This document shows positions 48,172 to 54,838 of a stretch of DNA of 64,000 nucleotides, piece after piece. Source of the DNA: Yoonia sp035117555 (lineage in GTDB: Bacteria; Pseudomonadota; Alphaproteobacteria; Rhodobacterales; Rhodobacteraceae); assembly GCF_035117555.1 (NCBI RefSeq), contig NZ_JAYKPK010000009.1, positions 1 through 64,000 on the forward strand, in the 5' to 3' direction. The stretch's first letter is position 1. Each line of letters opens with the position of its first letter. Both the position numbers and the translations under genes were made by a program. A model generated the notes under the pieces. It was not told the DNA's origin. It was given only the letters and a program-made list of their open reading frames with translations, and ran no database searches.

Positions 48172-48211
48172 GAAAAAATCCTAAGGTAAAATATAATAAA
48201 TCAATTCCCCA

Positions 48212-48241
48212 TGTATAACGTCAGGGCACCCCTTCTGTCCA
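48212..48241 (-). promoter_or_regulatory. Possible sigma-70 promoter of the giant gene
   Basis: On the minus strand TGGACA (48241-48236) is followed after 18 bases by TATACA (48217-48212). The match to consensus is partial. A start of transcription near 48,205 would place the CRP-like site centre at about -78. This is weak evidence on its own. Confidence 0.3.
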
Positions 48242-48275
48242 CATGATCATCGCTGTCAGCAATAGTTTCCGGCCC

Positions 48276-48291
48276 AGTGATCGCGATCACA
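48276..48291 (-). promoter_or_regulatory. CRP/FNR-family-like operator
   Basis: The minus strand reads TGTGATCGCGATCACT, containing a perfect 14-bp palindrome at 48277-48290. It fits the CRP consensus TGTGA-N6-TCACA at all but the final base. It lies about 105-120 bp upstream of the giant gene's start codon, a plausible activator position. Identity of the regulator is unknown. Confidence 0.5.
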
Positions 48292-48383
48292 CAGCCAGCA
48301 CATTGTACAAGTGAACTAGCCACGACATAGGAACGGTCAAAGTTCGCATAATTTCAAAGAAACTCCTCCAAGCATAACGTTAA

Positions 48384-48414
48384 GCATCCGATAAAAAACA
48401 CTTTTATCGGATGC
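48384..48414. other. Perfect 13-bp inverted repeat (hairpin)
   Basis: GCATCCGATAAAA at 48384-48396 and TTTTATCGGATGC at 48402-48414 are exact reverse complements around a 5-base loop. It could be a terminator for the upstream exported-protein genes or a regulatory hairpin. It lies about 325 bp beyond the end of the last of them and 213 bp before the giant gene. The T-run is inside the stem, so a terminator role is uncertain. Confidence 0.6.
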
Positions 48415-48545
48415 CTTGCGACGTTAACGCTGGTCGGATCATTTATTTCAGTGCCAAACGAGACAAATACGCGGCAGTAATTCCGAGCGACTCCTGAGTG
48501 GTTGGCACCGGACTTCCATAGACAGCTTTCGAGTTTCACAGCGAC

Positions 48546-48569
48546 TGGATCCGGGTTTCACCGGATCCA
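48546..48569. other. 9-bp inverted repeat around a 6-base loop
   Basis: TGGATCCGG at 48546-48554 and CCGGATCCA at 48561-48569 are exact reverse complements. No T-run follows on either strand, so it is more likely a protein site or a Rho-dependent pausing hairpin than a simple terminator. Confidence 0.45.
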
Positions 48570-48631
48570 CCTCAAACCGCCACACAGATAGAACACAGTG
48601 AAACTACTGAACTCGCCGATACTTTTCTTAA

Positions 48632-48647
48632 ATCAGTTAAAACTGAT
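48632..48647. other. 16-bp palindrome ATCAGTTAAAACTGAT
   Basis: Two 7-base arms, ATCAGTT and AACTGAT, flank two A residues. It lies about 95 bp after the stop of the OmpA-like lipoprotein gene. It has the size of a dimeric repressor site, but no regulator can be named. Confidence 0.4.
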
Positions 48648-48739
48648 CAAACTTGCAGCGATTAAGTTGCAAACTTTATCTCAAACGCAGATCGCTCATC
48701 TTGATGGTTCGACAACAGGACCCGAGCGATAAATAACTC

Positions 48740-49207
48740 TTACGGTACTGTACCGAAAATAATGTCGACACGACGATCAATCGATGGATCGCCGCCCGGA
48801 GCTGACATGTTCTCACCGCGTCCTGCGCTGACCTGCTGAATCCGATCACCTCCCACACCCAACTGCATCAACTGCACGCCGACACTCGTTGACCGCAGGG
48901 TGTCCAGACGCTGATTCGCATCTGGTGACAAAGCCTCATCCGGTGCCACATGGCCGATAATCCGGGCGAAAGTGTTGTCATATTGCACAAGAAAAGCTGC
49001 TGCCTCATTGATCGCAATGTCCGATTCTGCCTGCGGTGTAGCAGAACCTGCATCGAAGAAGACAAAGACAGCTGTCGGAACATCCTGTCCGCTGACATCG
49101 ATCAGGTTTGATGCAGGTGCGCATGCAGATAGTACCAAGATGGCGAGCAGTCCTGCTGCTCGCTTTGTCTTGATAGCGAATAGATTGGTGGAAAGCTGAT
49201 ACATCAT
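48740..49207 (-). CDS. Small OmpA-like lipoprotein
   Basis: The 155-residue product begins with a lipoprotein signal peptide; the lipobox LSAC puts the lipidated Cys at 29. The rest resembles an OmpA C-terminal domain: a strand VFVFFDAGSA (47-56), a helix with QRLDTLRSTSVG, and the DRR motif at 144-146 that normally contacts diaminopimelate in peptidoglycan. It probably sits in the outer membrane facing the periplasm. I chose ATG at 49207 because it overlaps the upstream stop codon (TGATG), showing translational coupling; an upstream TTG at 49210 is less likely. It is the last of the small genes before the giant gene's control region and may anchor or guide surface structures. Confidence 0.85.
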   Translation of the reverse strand: MMYQLSTNLFAIKTKRAAGLLAILVLSACAPASNLIDVSGQDVPTAVFVFFDAGSATPQAESDIAINEAAAFLVQYDNTFARIIGHVAPDEALSPDANQRLDTLRSTSVGVQLMQLGVGGDRIQQVSAGRGENMSAPGGDPSIDRRVDIIFGTVP

Positions 49208-50211
49208 CAATTGCCGAACGTCACACTGCGCGGATCAATCGTGCCATCATCGCTGACGGTTGCCGACACCCCAACACTGCCTGCGCGACCTGTCGCGCCA
49301 GCTGACACCGTCGAAGGCGCCTCAGTACTCGTCTCAGACCGTGCTTCGGTCGTCGTGCGTGGCGCCTCCACAGGCCCGGTTTCACCAGAGGCCTCAGCAA
49401 TACGGTTGCCTCGCCCGTCATCAGAGATTGAGGCCCCACCACGTGAGTCGCCTGAATCGTTGTCATAACCGACCCCAACAACCACGGGCTCTGCTGGCTC
49501 AGGCGCGGGTATCACCACTGGTGGCGACGAAACGGAATCAATACATTGCGGATAGCTGGCAGCGAAAGAGACATCGATCACATTGCAGGAAACAGGGACC
49601 AACGACACCTGCTTGAGGACCAAATATCCGCTCACTTCCGTGACGACCCGACGGTTACGCTCTTCAGGCAAATCGGTTTGGATGACAGGCTGCGTCTTAC
49701 CGAAGGAAACAACGCTTTCCAGCCGTTCGGCTCCGATACCTCTGGCGATCAGGTAATTCACAACGGCATCGGCCCGGCGCTTGGCAAGGTCAAAGTTATA
49801 ATCAAGCGATCCCACAAGATCGGTATGCCCAAATGCCGAAAAGTGCAGCTCGGGATACATTGCAATCCACGCAGCCTGCTGATCCAAGATCGCGCGCGCA
49901 TCGGGACGCAGTTCGTCGCGGTCAAAATCGAAATTCGTCACAGTCGGAACTTCGCGATTGAACCGTTCGTTCAGATCGATCAGATCCTGTGACATGCGCC
50001 CGACTTGTGCGGGGTCCCGAATAACGGTTTCGCAGCCAGACACTGACGAGCGATAACGCTCTTGAATACGCTGACACGGCACACCGGCCGGTACGGTCAC
50101 ACCTTGGTTAAGAACGAATGTCGGGTCCGTCATTGAATCATTGGTCTGGGTCTCGCAGGCAGACAATAATACAGCCGATGCGGCCATGGAAAATACAAAG
50201 CGAGTGATCAC
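49207..50211 (-). CDS. OmpA-family lipoprotein with Ser/Thr-rich C-terminal tail
   Basis: The 334-residue product has a lipoprotein signal (LLSAC, lipidated Cys 19). An OmpA-like peptidoglycan-binding domain follows: NFDFDRDEL at 93-101, GHTD at 128-131, an RR-containing helix at 141-155, and NRR at 186-188. After about residue 230 comes a Pro/Val linker and a low-complexity Ser/Thr/Glu/Gly-rich tail of about 100 residues, which is unusual for the family and could be surface-exposed or unstructured. The start is GTG, supported by an AGGAG sequence six bases upstream; no in-frame ATG fits as well. Its stop overlaps the start of the next lipoprotein gene. It probably links the outer membrane to peptidoglycan. 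Confidence 0.88.
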   Translation of the reverse strand: MITRFVFSMAASAVLLSACETQTNDSMTDPTFVLNQGVTVPAGVPCQRIQERYRSSVSGCETVIRDPAQVGRMSQDLIDLNERFNREVPTVTNFDFDRDELRPDARAILDQQAAWIAMYPELHFSAFGHTDLVGSLDYNFDLAKRRADAVVNYLIARGIGAERLESVVSFGKTQPVIQTDLPEERNRRVVTEVSGYLVLKQVSLVPVSCNVIDVSFAASYPQCIDSVSSPPVVIPAPEPAEPVVVGVGYDNDSGDSRGGASISDDGRGNRIAEASGETGPVEAPRTTTEARSETSTEAPSTVSAGATGRAGSVGVSATVSDDGTIDPRSVTFGN

Positions 50212-50262
50212 AATCTGCTCCTGTTTTAATAGACGCCAACTGGCAATAATACGGCCCGACGT

Positions 50263-50835
50263 TCAGGGTTGGGTGTCGATTTGTGCAAAAAATCCGCCAA
50301 GTGGCGTCACAAAACCAGGAAAAAATACTGGCTGCGGCACGATGAAAATGGGATCGACTTGAACCAGGTCCGGAAATTCGACCTGCGGTCCATCGTAAAG
50401 CGATCCGGTTTGTAAAAAATTGATGGATATATCTTCGTTACGGTCTTCAAGGTGGTCGAACAATGCCTCGGTACGCAGCCGCATCAGGGATGCGTATTCC
50501 TCAATAAATTGCGCTTGGCTTTCCCTGATCTGCGTGAAACGCTCCCCAAGAAACCCAGCGTCCTGACCAGACACGGGCCCTGCTTGATTGCCAAGTAACA
50601 TCAGATTATCCAGTGACTGCCTACTTTCTTGCACCGCTTGGTCGACAAACAGGCGGTTCTCCTCAAGCGCCTGGTCCACCACGGATGCAGATGCGGCAAA
50701 TTGCAATGTCGCGCTCTGGACATCTTGAGCCGCTGCCACAGTCGCGCAAGGCAATGATACAGTGACAGTCAACAGTAAAGAAACAACCCGCTGACGGGAT
50801 ACACGATAACCCTTTGATGTCGAAACCAGCATCAT
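50263..50835 (-). CDS. Secreted helical protein of unknown function
   Basis: The 190-residue product has a signal peptide with likely cleavage after the Ala run near residue 36. About 100 residues of probable helix follow, rich in Gln, Glu, Ala and Leu (for example ALEENRLFVDQAVQESRQSL), with coiled-coil character. The final 40 residues are rich in Pro, Val and Phe (IFIVPQPVFFPGF). I do not recognise the family. The start at 50835 is set by a GGGGAGG sequence five bases upstream; a longer open frame upstream overlaps the preceding gene and is rejected. The gene begins 19 bp after the preceding stop, so the two are probably co-transcribed. Confidence 0.75.
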   Translation of the reverse strand: MMLVSTSKGYRVSRQRVVSLLLTVTVSLPCATVAAAQDVQSATLQFAASASVVDQALEENRLFVDQAVQESRQSLDNLMLLGNQAGPVSGQDAGFLGERFTQIRESQAQFIEEYASLMRLRTEALFDHLEDRNEDISINFLQTGSLYDGPQVEFPDLVQVDPIFIVPQPVFFPGFVTPLGGFFAQIDTQP

Positions 50836-50854
50836 TCGCCTCCCCATTCGCTGT

Positions 50855-51577
50855 TCAGCGCACGCGTATCGTGCATCCACGTGCTGCGACCAGCTCACGG
50901 AACTGCGTGGTTGCATTGGCAGGTACGACCGCCACGCAATTTTCCGACATGGCCGCTCGGACGGGTGCCTGTGTGACTGACGGTTGCACAGGCGCAGCAC
51001 GGCTGACTTGCGGCGCTGGCTGTTGAGCAACACGCTGCATACGACCAGGCTGGGTGGTATCGTAACCAAGCGCCTGAAACGCGGGTGCAAGAAATTCGTC
51101 CTGCATCATCAACGCGATCGCCACCCGCTTCAGTTCATTTGCCTCGACCTCGGGCATATGCTGGGACACGCCGACGAGTGTCTGCACCCAGTTCCTGCGC
51201 TGACAGGCCTCGTCTTCATAAGACCGACCACCGCCGATTGCGAAACCCGGTCCCGACGCCGAAAGACCGCCAGACGACCCCATGCAGGGCCCACCAGCGA
51301 AGGATGGCAGGTTCGGTCCGGGTGGCGTGTTCCGCCCACCGCCATTCGAGAAATCAAACACGTTGCCGCCGGATTGCGAGCGGGCGTCGTTCTGTGGACT
51401 TGCGGTCAGATCCACATTGGTATCAGTTTGGACATTATTACTGTCTAGCCCCTGCGCTGACACTGCTGCAGGCGTCGCAGACAGAAATGCTGCCGATACC
51501 ATTGTGGCAAATACATATCGCCAAGTCTTTTCAATTGCCGGACCGGTGATGAAAATACGCTTGATCAATACGTACAT
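50855..51577 (-). CDS. Exported protein with PCMGSSGG / GGGR / C motif, unknown function
   Basis: The 240-residue product has a long n-region, a hydrophobic core and likely cleavage at SA-QG (after 41). A Gly/Pro/Asn-rich stretch is followed by PCMGSSGG, FAIGGGRSYEDEAC and a basic helix. This Cys-Met-Gly-Ser ... Cys pattern resembles a group of small uncharacterised proteobacterial periplasmic proteins that I know only by pattern. The C-terminal part has a Pro/Gln/Val linker and ends in a two-Cys segment (ENCVAVV to GCTIRVR). The start is ATG at 51577, preceded by GGAGG at 51587-51583. The gene lies 151 bp after the secreted-protein gene, with a strong hairpin between. Confidence 0.75.
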   Translation of the reverse strand: MYVLIKRIFITGPAIEKTWRYVFATMVSAAFLSATPAAVSAQGLDSNNVQTDTNVDLTASPQNDARSQSGGNVFDFSNGGGRNTPPGPNLPSFAGGPCMGSSGGLSASGPGFAIGGGRSYEDEACQRRNWVQTLVGVSQHMPEVEANELKRVAIALMMQDEFLAPAFQALGYDTTQPGRMQRVAQQPAPQVSRAAPVQPSVTQAPVRAAMSENCVAVVPANATTQFRELVAARGCTIRVR

Positions 51578-51686
51578 GGATTCCTCCAAAGTCTTTGTGG
51601 AAATGCAAAACAAAATATACGGATTAATCTAATGAATATCTTGAAAAAAGCAACGTCGGACGCGAAATTCGGACCGCCGGAAAACA

Positions 51687-51717
51687 TGCCTGCCCCCGGC
51701 AATACCGGGGGCAGGCA
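51687..51717 (-). terminator. Strong hairpin after the secreted-protein gene
   Basis: TGCCTGCCCCCGG (51687-51699) and CCGGGGGCAGGCA (51705-51717) form a perfect 13-bp GC-rich stem with a 5-base loop. It begins 12 bp past the stop of the 289-residue gene. On the minus strand a short TTTT follows. It probably ends most transcripts or protects the upstream mRNA 3' end, so that the secreted protein is made in excess over the downstream genes. Confidence 0.75.
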
Positions 51718-51728
51718 CGAAGTTTAGC

Positions 51729-52598
51729 TTATGGCAGTGGCACCGGGGTTGTGAAGAAACCACCGACCTGAGACAGGCTTGGTGTCGCGGTCGCACCGAA
51801 TGTTGTGCCCTGACCGAAGAAACCGCCGGTTGATGCGGTGACCAGCACAGAACCCTGGCCAGCGCTCGACACGTTCAGGTCGATCGTCTCATTTGTCAGT
51901 GTGCTGGTGCTGAGGAAGCCTGCGCCACCGTCGGTGAAGTCTTCAATGCTCGTAGCGGTAAGATCCACGCCATCATCGCCAGCAGACACCAGACCGGTTG
52001 AACCAAACGACACACCTGCGTTGTTTTCACCGATATCAAGCGCCTGCGCGCCAGCAAACAGCGAACCTTGGCCGAGCAGCTGGATCGTGTTCATTGTCTG
52101 GAACTGACCAACCAGCGACCCTTGTGCCGATGTTTCGGACGAAGCAGAACCAGAGCTCAGCACACCAGCATTGTTCGCAGTGCCTGCACGAGAAGCATCG
52201 GCAGAAGCTGTACCCACGACGCCTGTGCCGCCCAGCGATTCACCCTGCGCAATCACGTTGCCGACGCCGACGAGCGCAGCAGCAGTGTTTACATCACGAT
52301 TAAAGTCGAAAGTGGTGACCATCGAAGATCCCGACTCTGGAATACCGTCAGAGACACCGGCCTGTGCGCCGCTGAGCACAGTGATCGAGGCGTCACCACG
52401 GCTCAGCACGACGGATGCCTGACCGACGCCATTGACCTGCGCCTGACCACCGGTCAGGAAGCCTGTGTCGCCCTGCAGGGCGCCCTGAACGCTTGCAGTG
52501 AAGCTCTGTGTTTCTGTCGTTTCCTGCGCGAATGCAGCGACCGATCCCATCAAAAGCCCAATAGCAGCCACGGGCATAGCAATATAAAGCGTTTTCAT
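51729..52598 (-). CDS. Secreted Gly/Ser/Thr/Val-rich low-complexity protein
   Basis: The 289-residue product has a classical signal peptide (cleavage after AFA, residue 24). The mature part has no Cys, very few Lys or Arg, many Asp, and is dominated by Gly, Ser, Thr, Ala, Val and Gln. Short strand-like units recur, such as GQAQVNGVGQASVV and TGLVSAGDDG. The composition suggests a fibrous, surface or amyloid-like structural protein; this is inference and no family is recognised. GGAGG lies six bases before the ATG. It is first in the group of five exported-protein genes and is followed by a strong hairpin, which fits high expression. A palindrome GTTTTGCAAAAC at 52746-52757 and a TTGACG (52740-52735) lie upstream. 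Confidence 0.8.
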   Translation of the reverse strand: MKTLYIAMPVAAIGLLMGSVAAFAQETTETQSFTASVQGALQGDTGFLTGGQAQVNGVGQASVVLSRGDASITVLSGAQAGVSDGIPESGSSMVTTFDFNRDVNTAAALVGVGNVIAQGESLGGTGVVGTASADASRAGTANNAGVLSSGSASSETSAQGSLVGQFQTMNTIQLLGQGSLFAGAQALDIGENNAGVSFGSTGLVSAGDDGVDLTATSIEDFTDGGAGFLSTSTLTNETIDLNVSSAGQGSVLVTASTGGFFGQGTTFGATATPSLSQVGGFFTTPVPLP

Positions 52599-53267
52599 TT
52601 CTGTCCTCCAAAGACATGCGCCGGAAAAGCCGGCAAAATAATTTTTTTGGTACCGATAATCTTCGGCACCCTGTTACGGCCCGGCACAAATAACACCACG
52701 ACACAAGCGTTTCGGTCACATGAAACTAACCACACGTCAAGTTTTGTTTTGCAAAACTTTGCCAAAAAAACAGTTTTCAGCAACATTGTTGCACTTCAAC
52801 GTCTGTTCCAGCGTACTCGTAAAATCCACTATGAGCAGTTGACCCGAAATCGCATGACGCGTCCCATATACAACGACTCATTCAGCAAATCTGCCTGAAG
52901 CCGGTCGCCATGCTGCGTCCTCAGGCTATCCGAATCAATCCGACGTGACGGCTGCACGCAGCCCCTGCCATTTTTGCAGCGATCTTCGGCACGCCCAGCT
53001 CGAAAAGGCCTCTCAATAATTGATTCGGATAGTAGCTGGTTGGAAAGATGCCGCATCATCGTAATAATTCGTCATGCGGAAGCGGCTTTTGTCAGTGACG
53101 ACATGGCACAACATTAACTTTTGTGGTAAGGTTTGAGTTGTCGCAAACTGGTCGCATTTCACCTATAAGCAGATTAAAATTGTGAACTGCAAAAAACTGC
53201 TAGAGCGGCGGAAGACTCGGCTGAGTGGACGGACAGGGCCGTTGCTCATTTATTTGAAAGACACAAA
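52599..53267. promoter_or_regulatory. Divergent intergenic region (669 bp) with dyads
   Basis: This region separates the minus-strand exported-protein genes from the plus-strand glycosyltransferase gene and must hold both promoters. I see no gene in it. It contains the perfect palindrome GTTTTGCAAAAC at 52746-52757. It also contains a 14-bp inverted repeat, CTATCCGAATCAAT (52926-52939) and ATTGATTCGGATAG (53019-53032), with 79 bases between. No promoter matches consensus well enough to be marked with confidence. Confidence 0.55.
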
Positions 53268-54404
53268 ATGGCGTTGATAGCATCAAGTGCCCAGTATTTT
53301 GACTGGCAACATCTTATTTTGACGTCTGTGGCAGGGGCACTTTGTTTCCTCTTGGTGTCGTTAGCGCCCTCCATTCCGCGACTTACAGGGTCTCCCAGCG
53401 CTTTAAAAGCGCTGCAAGCCTCGCACAAGCTCCCGACGCCGCGTGTCGGTGGCGTCGCAGTCTTTGGCGCGCTGGTGTTCAGCACATTTTTCGCACCTGC
53501 TGATCTTTCGTTGAATTATGCCCTGTTTCTGGCTGCCGCTGCGCTGCTTTTCTTTGTCGGGCTTGTAGAAGACTTGGGTTTTGGCGTGTCTCCGGCAAAA
53601 CGTCTACTTGCCGCACTTCTGACGAGCCTTTTGGTGATTTTTCTGTTTGGAGGTTGGATACCTCGCTTCGGAGTTGCGCCTCTGGATTGGGTCATGACCT
53701 ACGGCATCGTTGGCATTCCGATCACGCTTCTCGTGACCGCTGGGGTCGCCAACGCCTTCAATCTTATCGATGGTGTAAATGGCCTTGCGGCCGTCACGGC
53801 GACTGTTGCTGCCATTGCAATGGCAGCAATTTCGAGGCAGGCAGGCTACGAAAGTATGGTAGTTCTGACGACCTTGCTGGTCGCCTGCATCCTAGGCTTC
53901 CTGATATTCAACTTTCCGTTTGGAAAGATATTTCTCGGCGACGCCGGTGCCTATACGCTTGGTTTCGTACTGTCGTGGTTTGCAATTGCAATCATGATCA
54001 ACGTGCCACAGGCGACCCCATGGGCTTTGCTCCTCACTCTTTTCTGGCCCATTGCGGATATGTGCCTGGCGATTTATCGGCGCCAGTCTAAGAAGTCGGA
54101 TAAGATGGCACCTGATCGTCTGCATGTGCATCAGCTTGTGATGCGCGCTCTCGAAATCCACGTTTTAGGTCGTGGCATGCGGCAAGTTGCAAACCCATTA
54201 AGCACGGTCGTGTTGACACCATTCGTGGCCGCCCCGGCTGTTGCAGGGGTTGTTCTGTGGGATCATCCTCGTGCAGCTATCCTTGCCGTGATTGGTTTCA
54301 GTGTTCTCTTTTTCTTGTCTTACGTATCGGCATTCCCACTCTTAAAGGCATTCCAACGAAAATCCGCCTGCAAACAGCAAAGCGCCATGGCACCTGCGGA
54401 ATAA
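53268..54404 (+). CDS. WecA/MraY-type polyprenyl-phosphate sugar-1-phosphate transferase
   Basis: The 378-residue integral membrane protein belongs to the MraY/WecA/TagO family, which transfers a sugar-1-phosphate from a UDP-sugar to undecaprenyl phosphate at the cytoplasmic face. This is the first step of O-antigen, capsule or exopolysaccharide synthesis. Key motifs: HKLPTPRVGG (53-62), NAFNLIDGVNGL (162-173), FLGDAGAYTLGF (222-233) and the cytoplasmic HxH motif in DRLHVHQ (283-289). About ten hydrophobic segments are visible. The length and HxH context fit WecA/WbpL-type enzymes better than MraY itself, but the sugar cannot be told. A decayed transporter fragment and a frameshifted RfaH-like gene follow, so only part of a polysaccharide locus may be left here. 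Confidence 0.88.
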   Translation: MALIASSAQYFDWQHLILTSVAGALCFLLVSLAPSIPRLTGSPSALKALQASHKLPTPRVGGVAVFGALVFSTFFAPADLSLNYALFLAAAALLFFVGLVEDLGFGVSPAKRLLAALLTSLLVIFLFGGWIPRFGVAPLDWVMTYGIVGIPITLLVTAGVANAFNLIDGVNGLAAVTATVAAIAMAAISRQAGYESMVVLTTLLVACILGFLIFNFPFGKIFLGDAGAYTLGFVLSWFAIAIMINVPQATPWALLLTLFWPIADMCLAIYRRQSKKSDKMAPDRLHVHQLVMRALEIHVLGRGMRQVANPLSTVVLTPFVAAPAVAGVVLWDHPRAAILAVIGFSVLFFLSYVSAFPLLKAFQRKSACKQQSAMAPAE

Positions 54405-54462
54405 CGTTGGATACGCCCAGCTTTGCGCTCTTATCAGCGGGCCGCCCTTTGCCTGCCGAGCA

Positions 54463-54756
54463 CTAATCGGTCGCCAGCACAGCTAAAGCTACTAAGTACA
54501 TGGGCTGCAAGGCGAGTGTCGTCTGGCTAGTACTGCAGTGTGCAATGGCCGCCGAGATGAAAAACATTGTCCCCACCCGCGAGGTATAAAGCCTGATTGA
54601 GAGGTTGATGACCATCATCAGGCCCAATTGCACACTGTGGATGCCATTCGCATTGCCGATGGATACAACCCATGGCCTCAGCAACAGGATCGCCGCTGAC
54701 CAATCATGGAACATACGGACCAGCATCATCACCACACGACAAACAGGCGGGTTCAT
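54463..54756 (-). pseudogene. TRAP transporter large permease (DctM-like) C-terminal remnant
   Basis: The frame encodes FHDWSAAILLLRPWVV, then GIHSVQLGLMMVINLSI and FFISAAIA, and ends MYLVALAVLATD. This matches the late membrane segments of DctM subunits of TRAP transporters. Several residues normally invariant, such as the TPPVG loop, are altered (here TSRVG), and the ten or more preceding membrane segments are missing. It is a decayed fragment between two plus-strand genes. About 97 codons remain open, so decay may be fairly recent. The rest of 54405-54838 shows nothing else. Confidence 0.6.
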
Positions 54757-54838
54757 GTATCATTATACTGAAGGTTGCGCTGAGCCTTAATTTCGTTCAA
54801 AATTGAGCGAGTATTGCAAGCAGTCAAAAAGAGCCGAC

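Larger units (their letters stand above)
48172..48739. promoter_or_regulatory. 568-bp non-coding control region upstream of the giant gene
   Basis: No convincing gene lies here. The region is AT-richer than its surroundings and holds several dyad symmetries, annotated separately at 48276-48291, 48384-48414, 48546-48569 and 48632-48647. It separates the last small exported-protein gene from the giant gene, both on the minus strand, so the giant gene probably has its own promoter. Confidence 0.6.

Noticed and set aside
46126..47145. A 339-codon plus-strand frame near the N-terminal modules
   Set aside because: It is antisense to the giant gene, has no recognisable domain and no ribosome-binding sequence that stands out. 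Other plus-strand frames between 478 and 48171 fail in the same way.
50263..51090. A longer 275-residue start for the coiled-coil protein
   Set aside because: The extra N-terminal part overlaps the preceding gene by more than 200 bp and has no signal peptide, whereas ATG 50835 has an excellent ribosome-binding site and a signal peptide.
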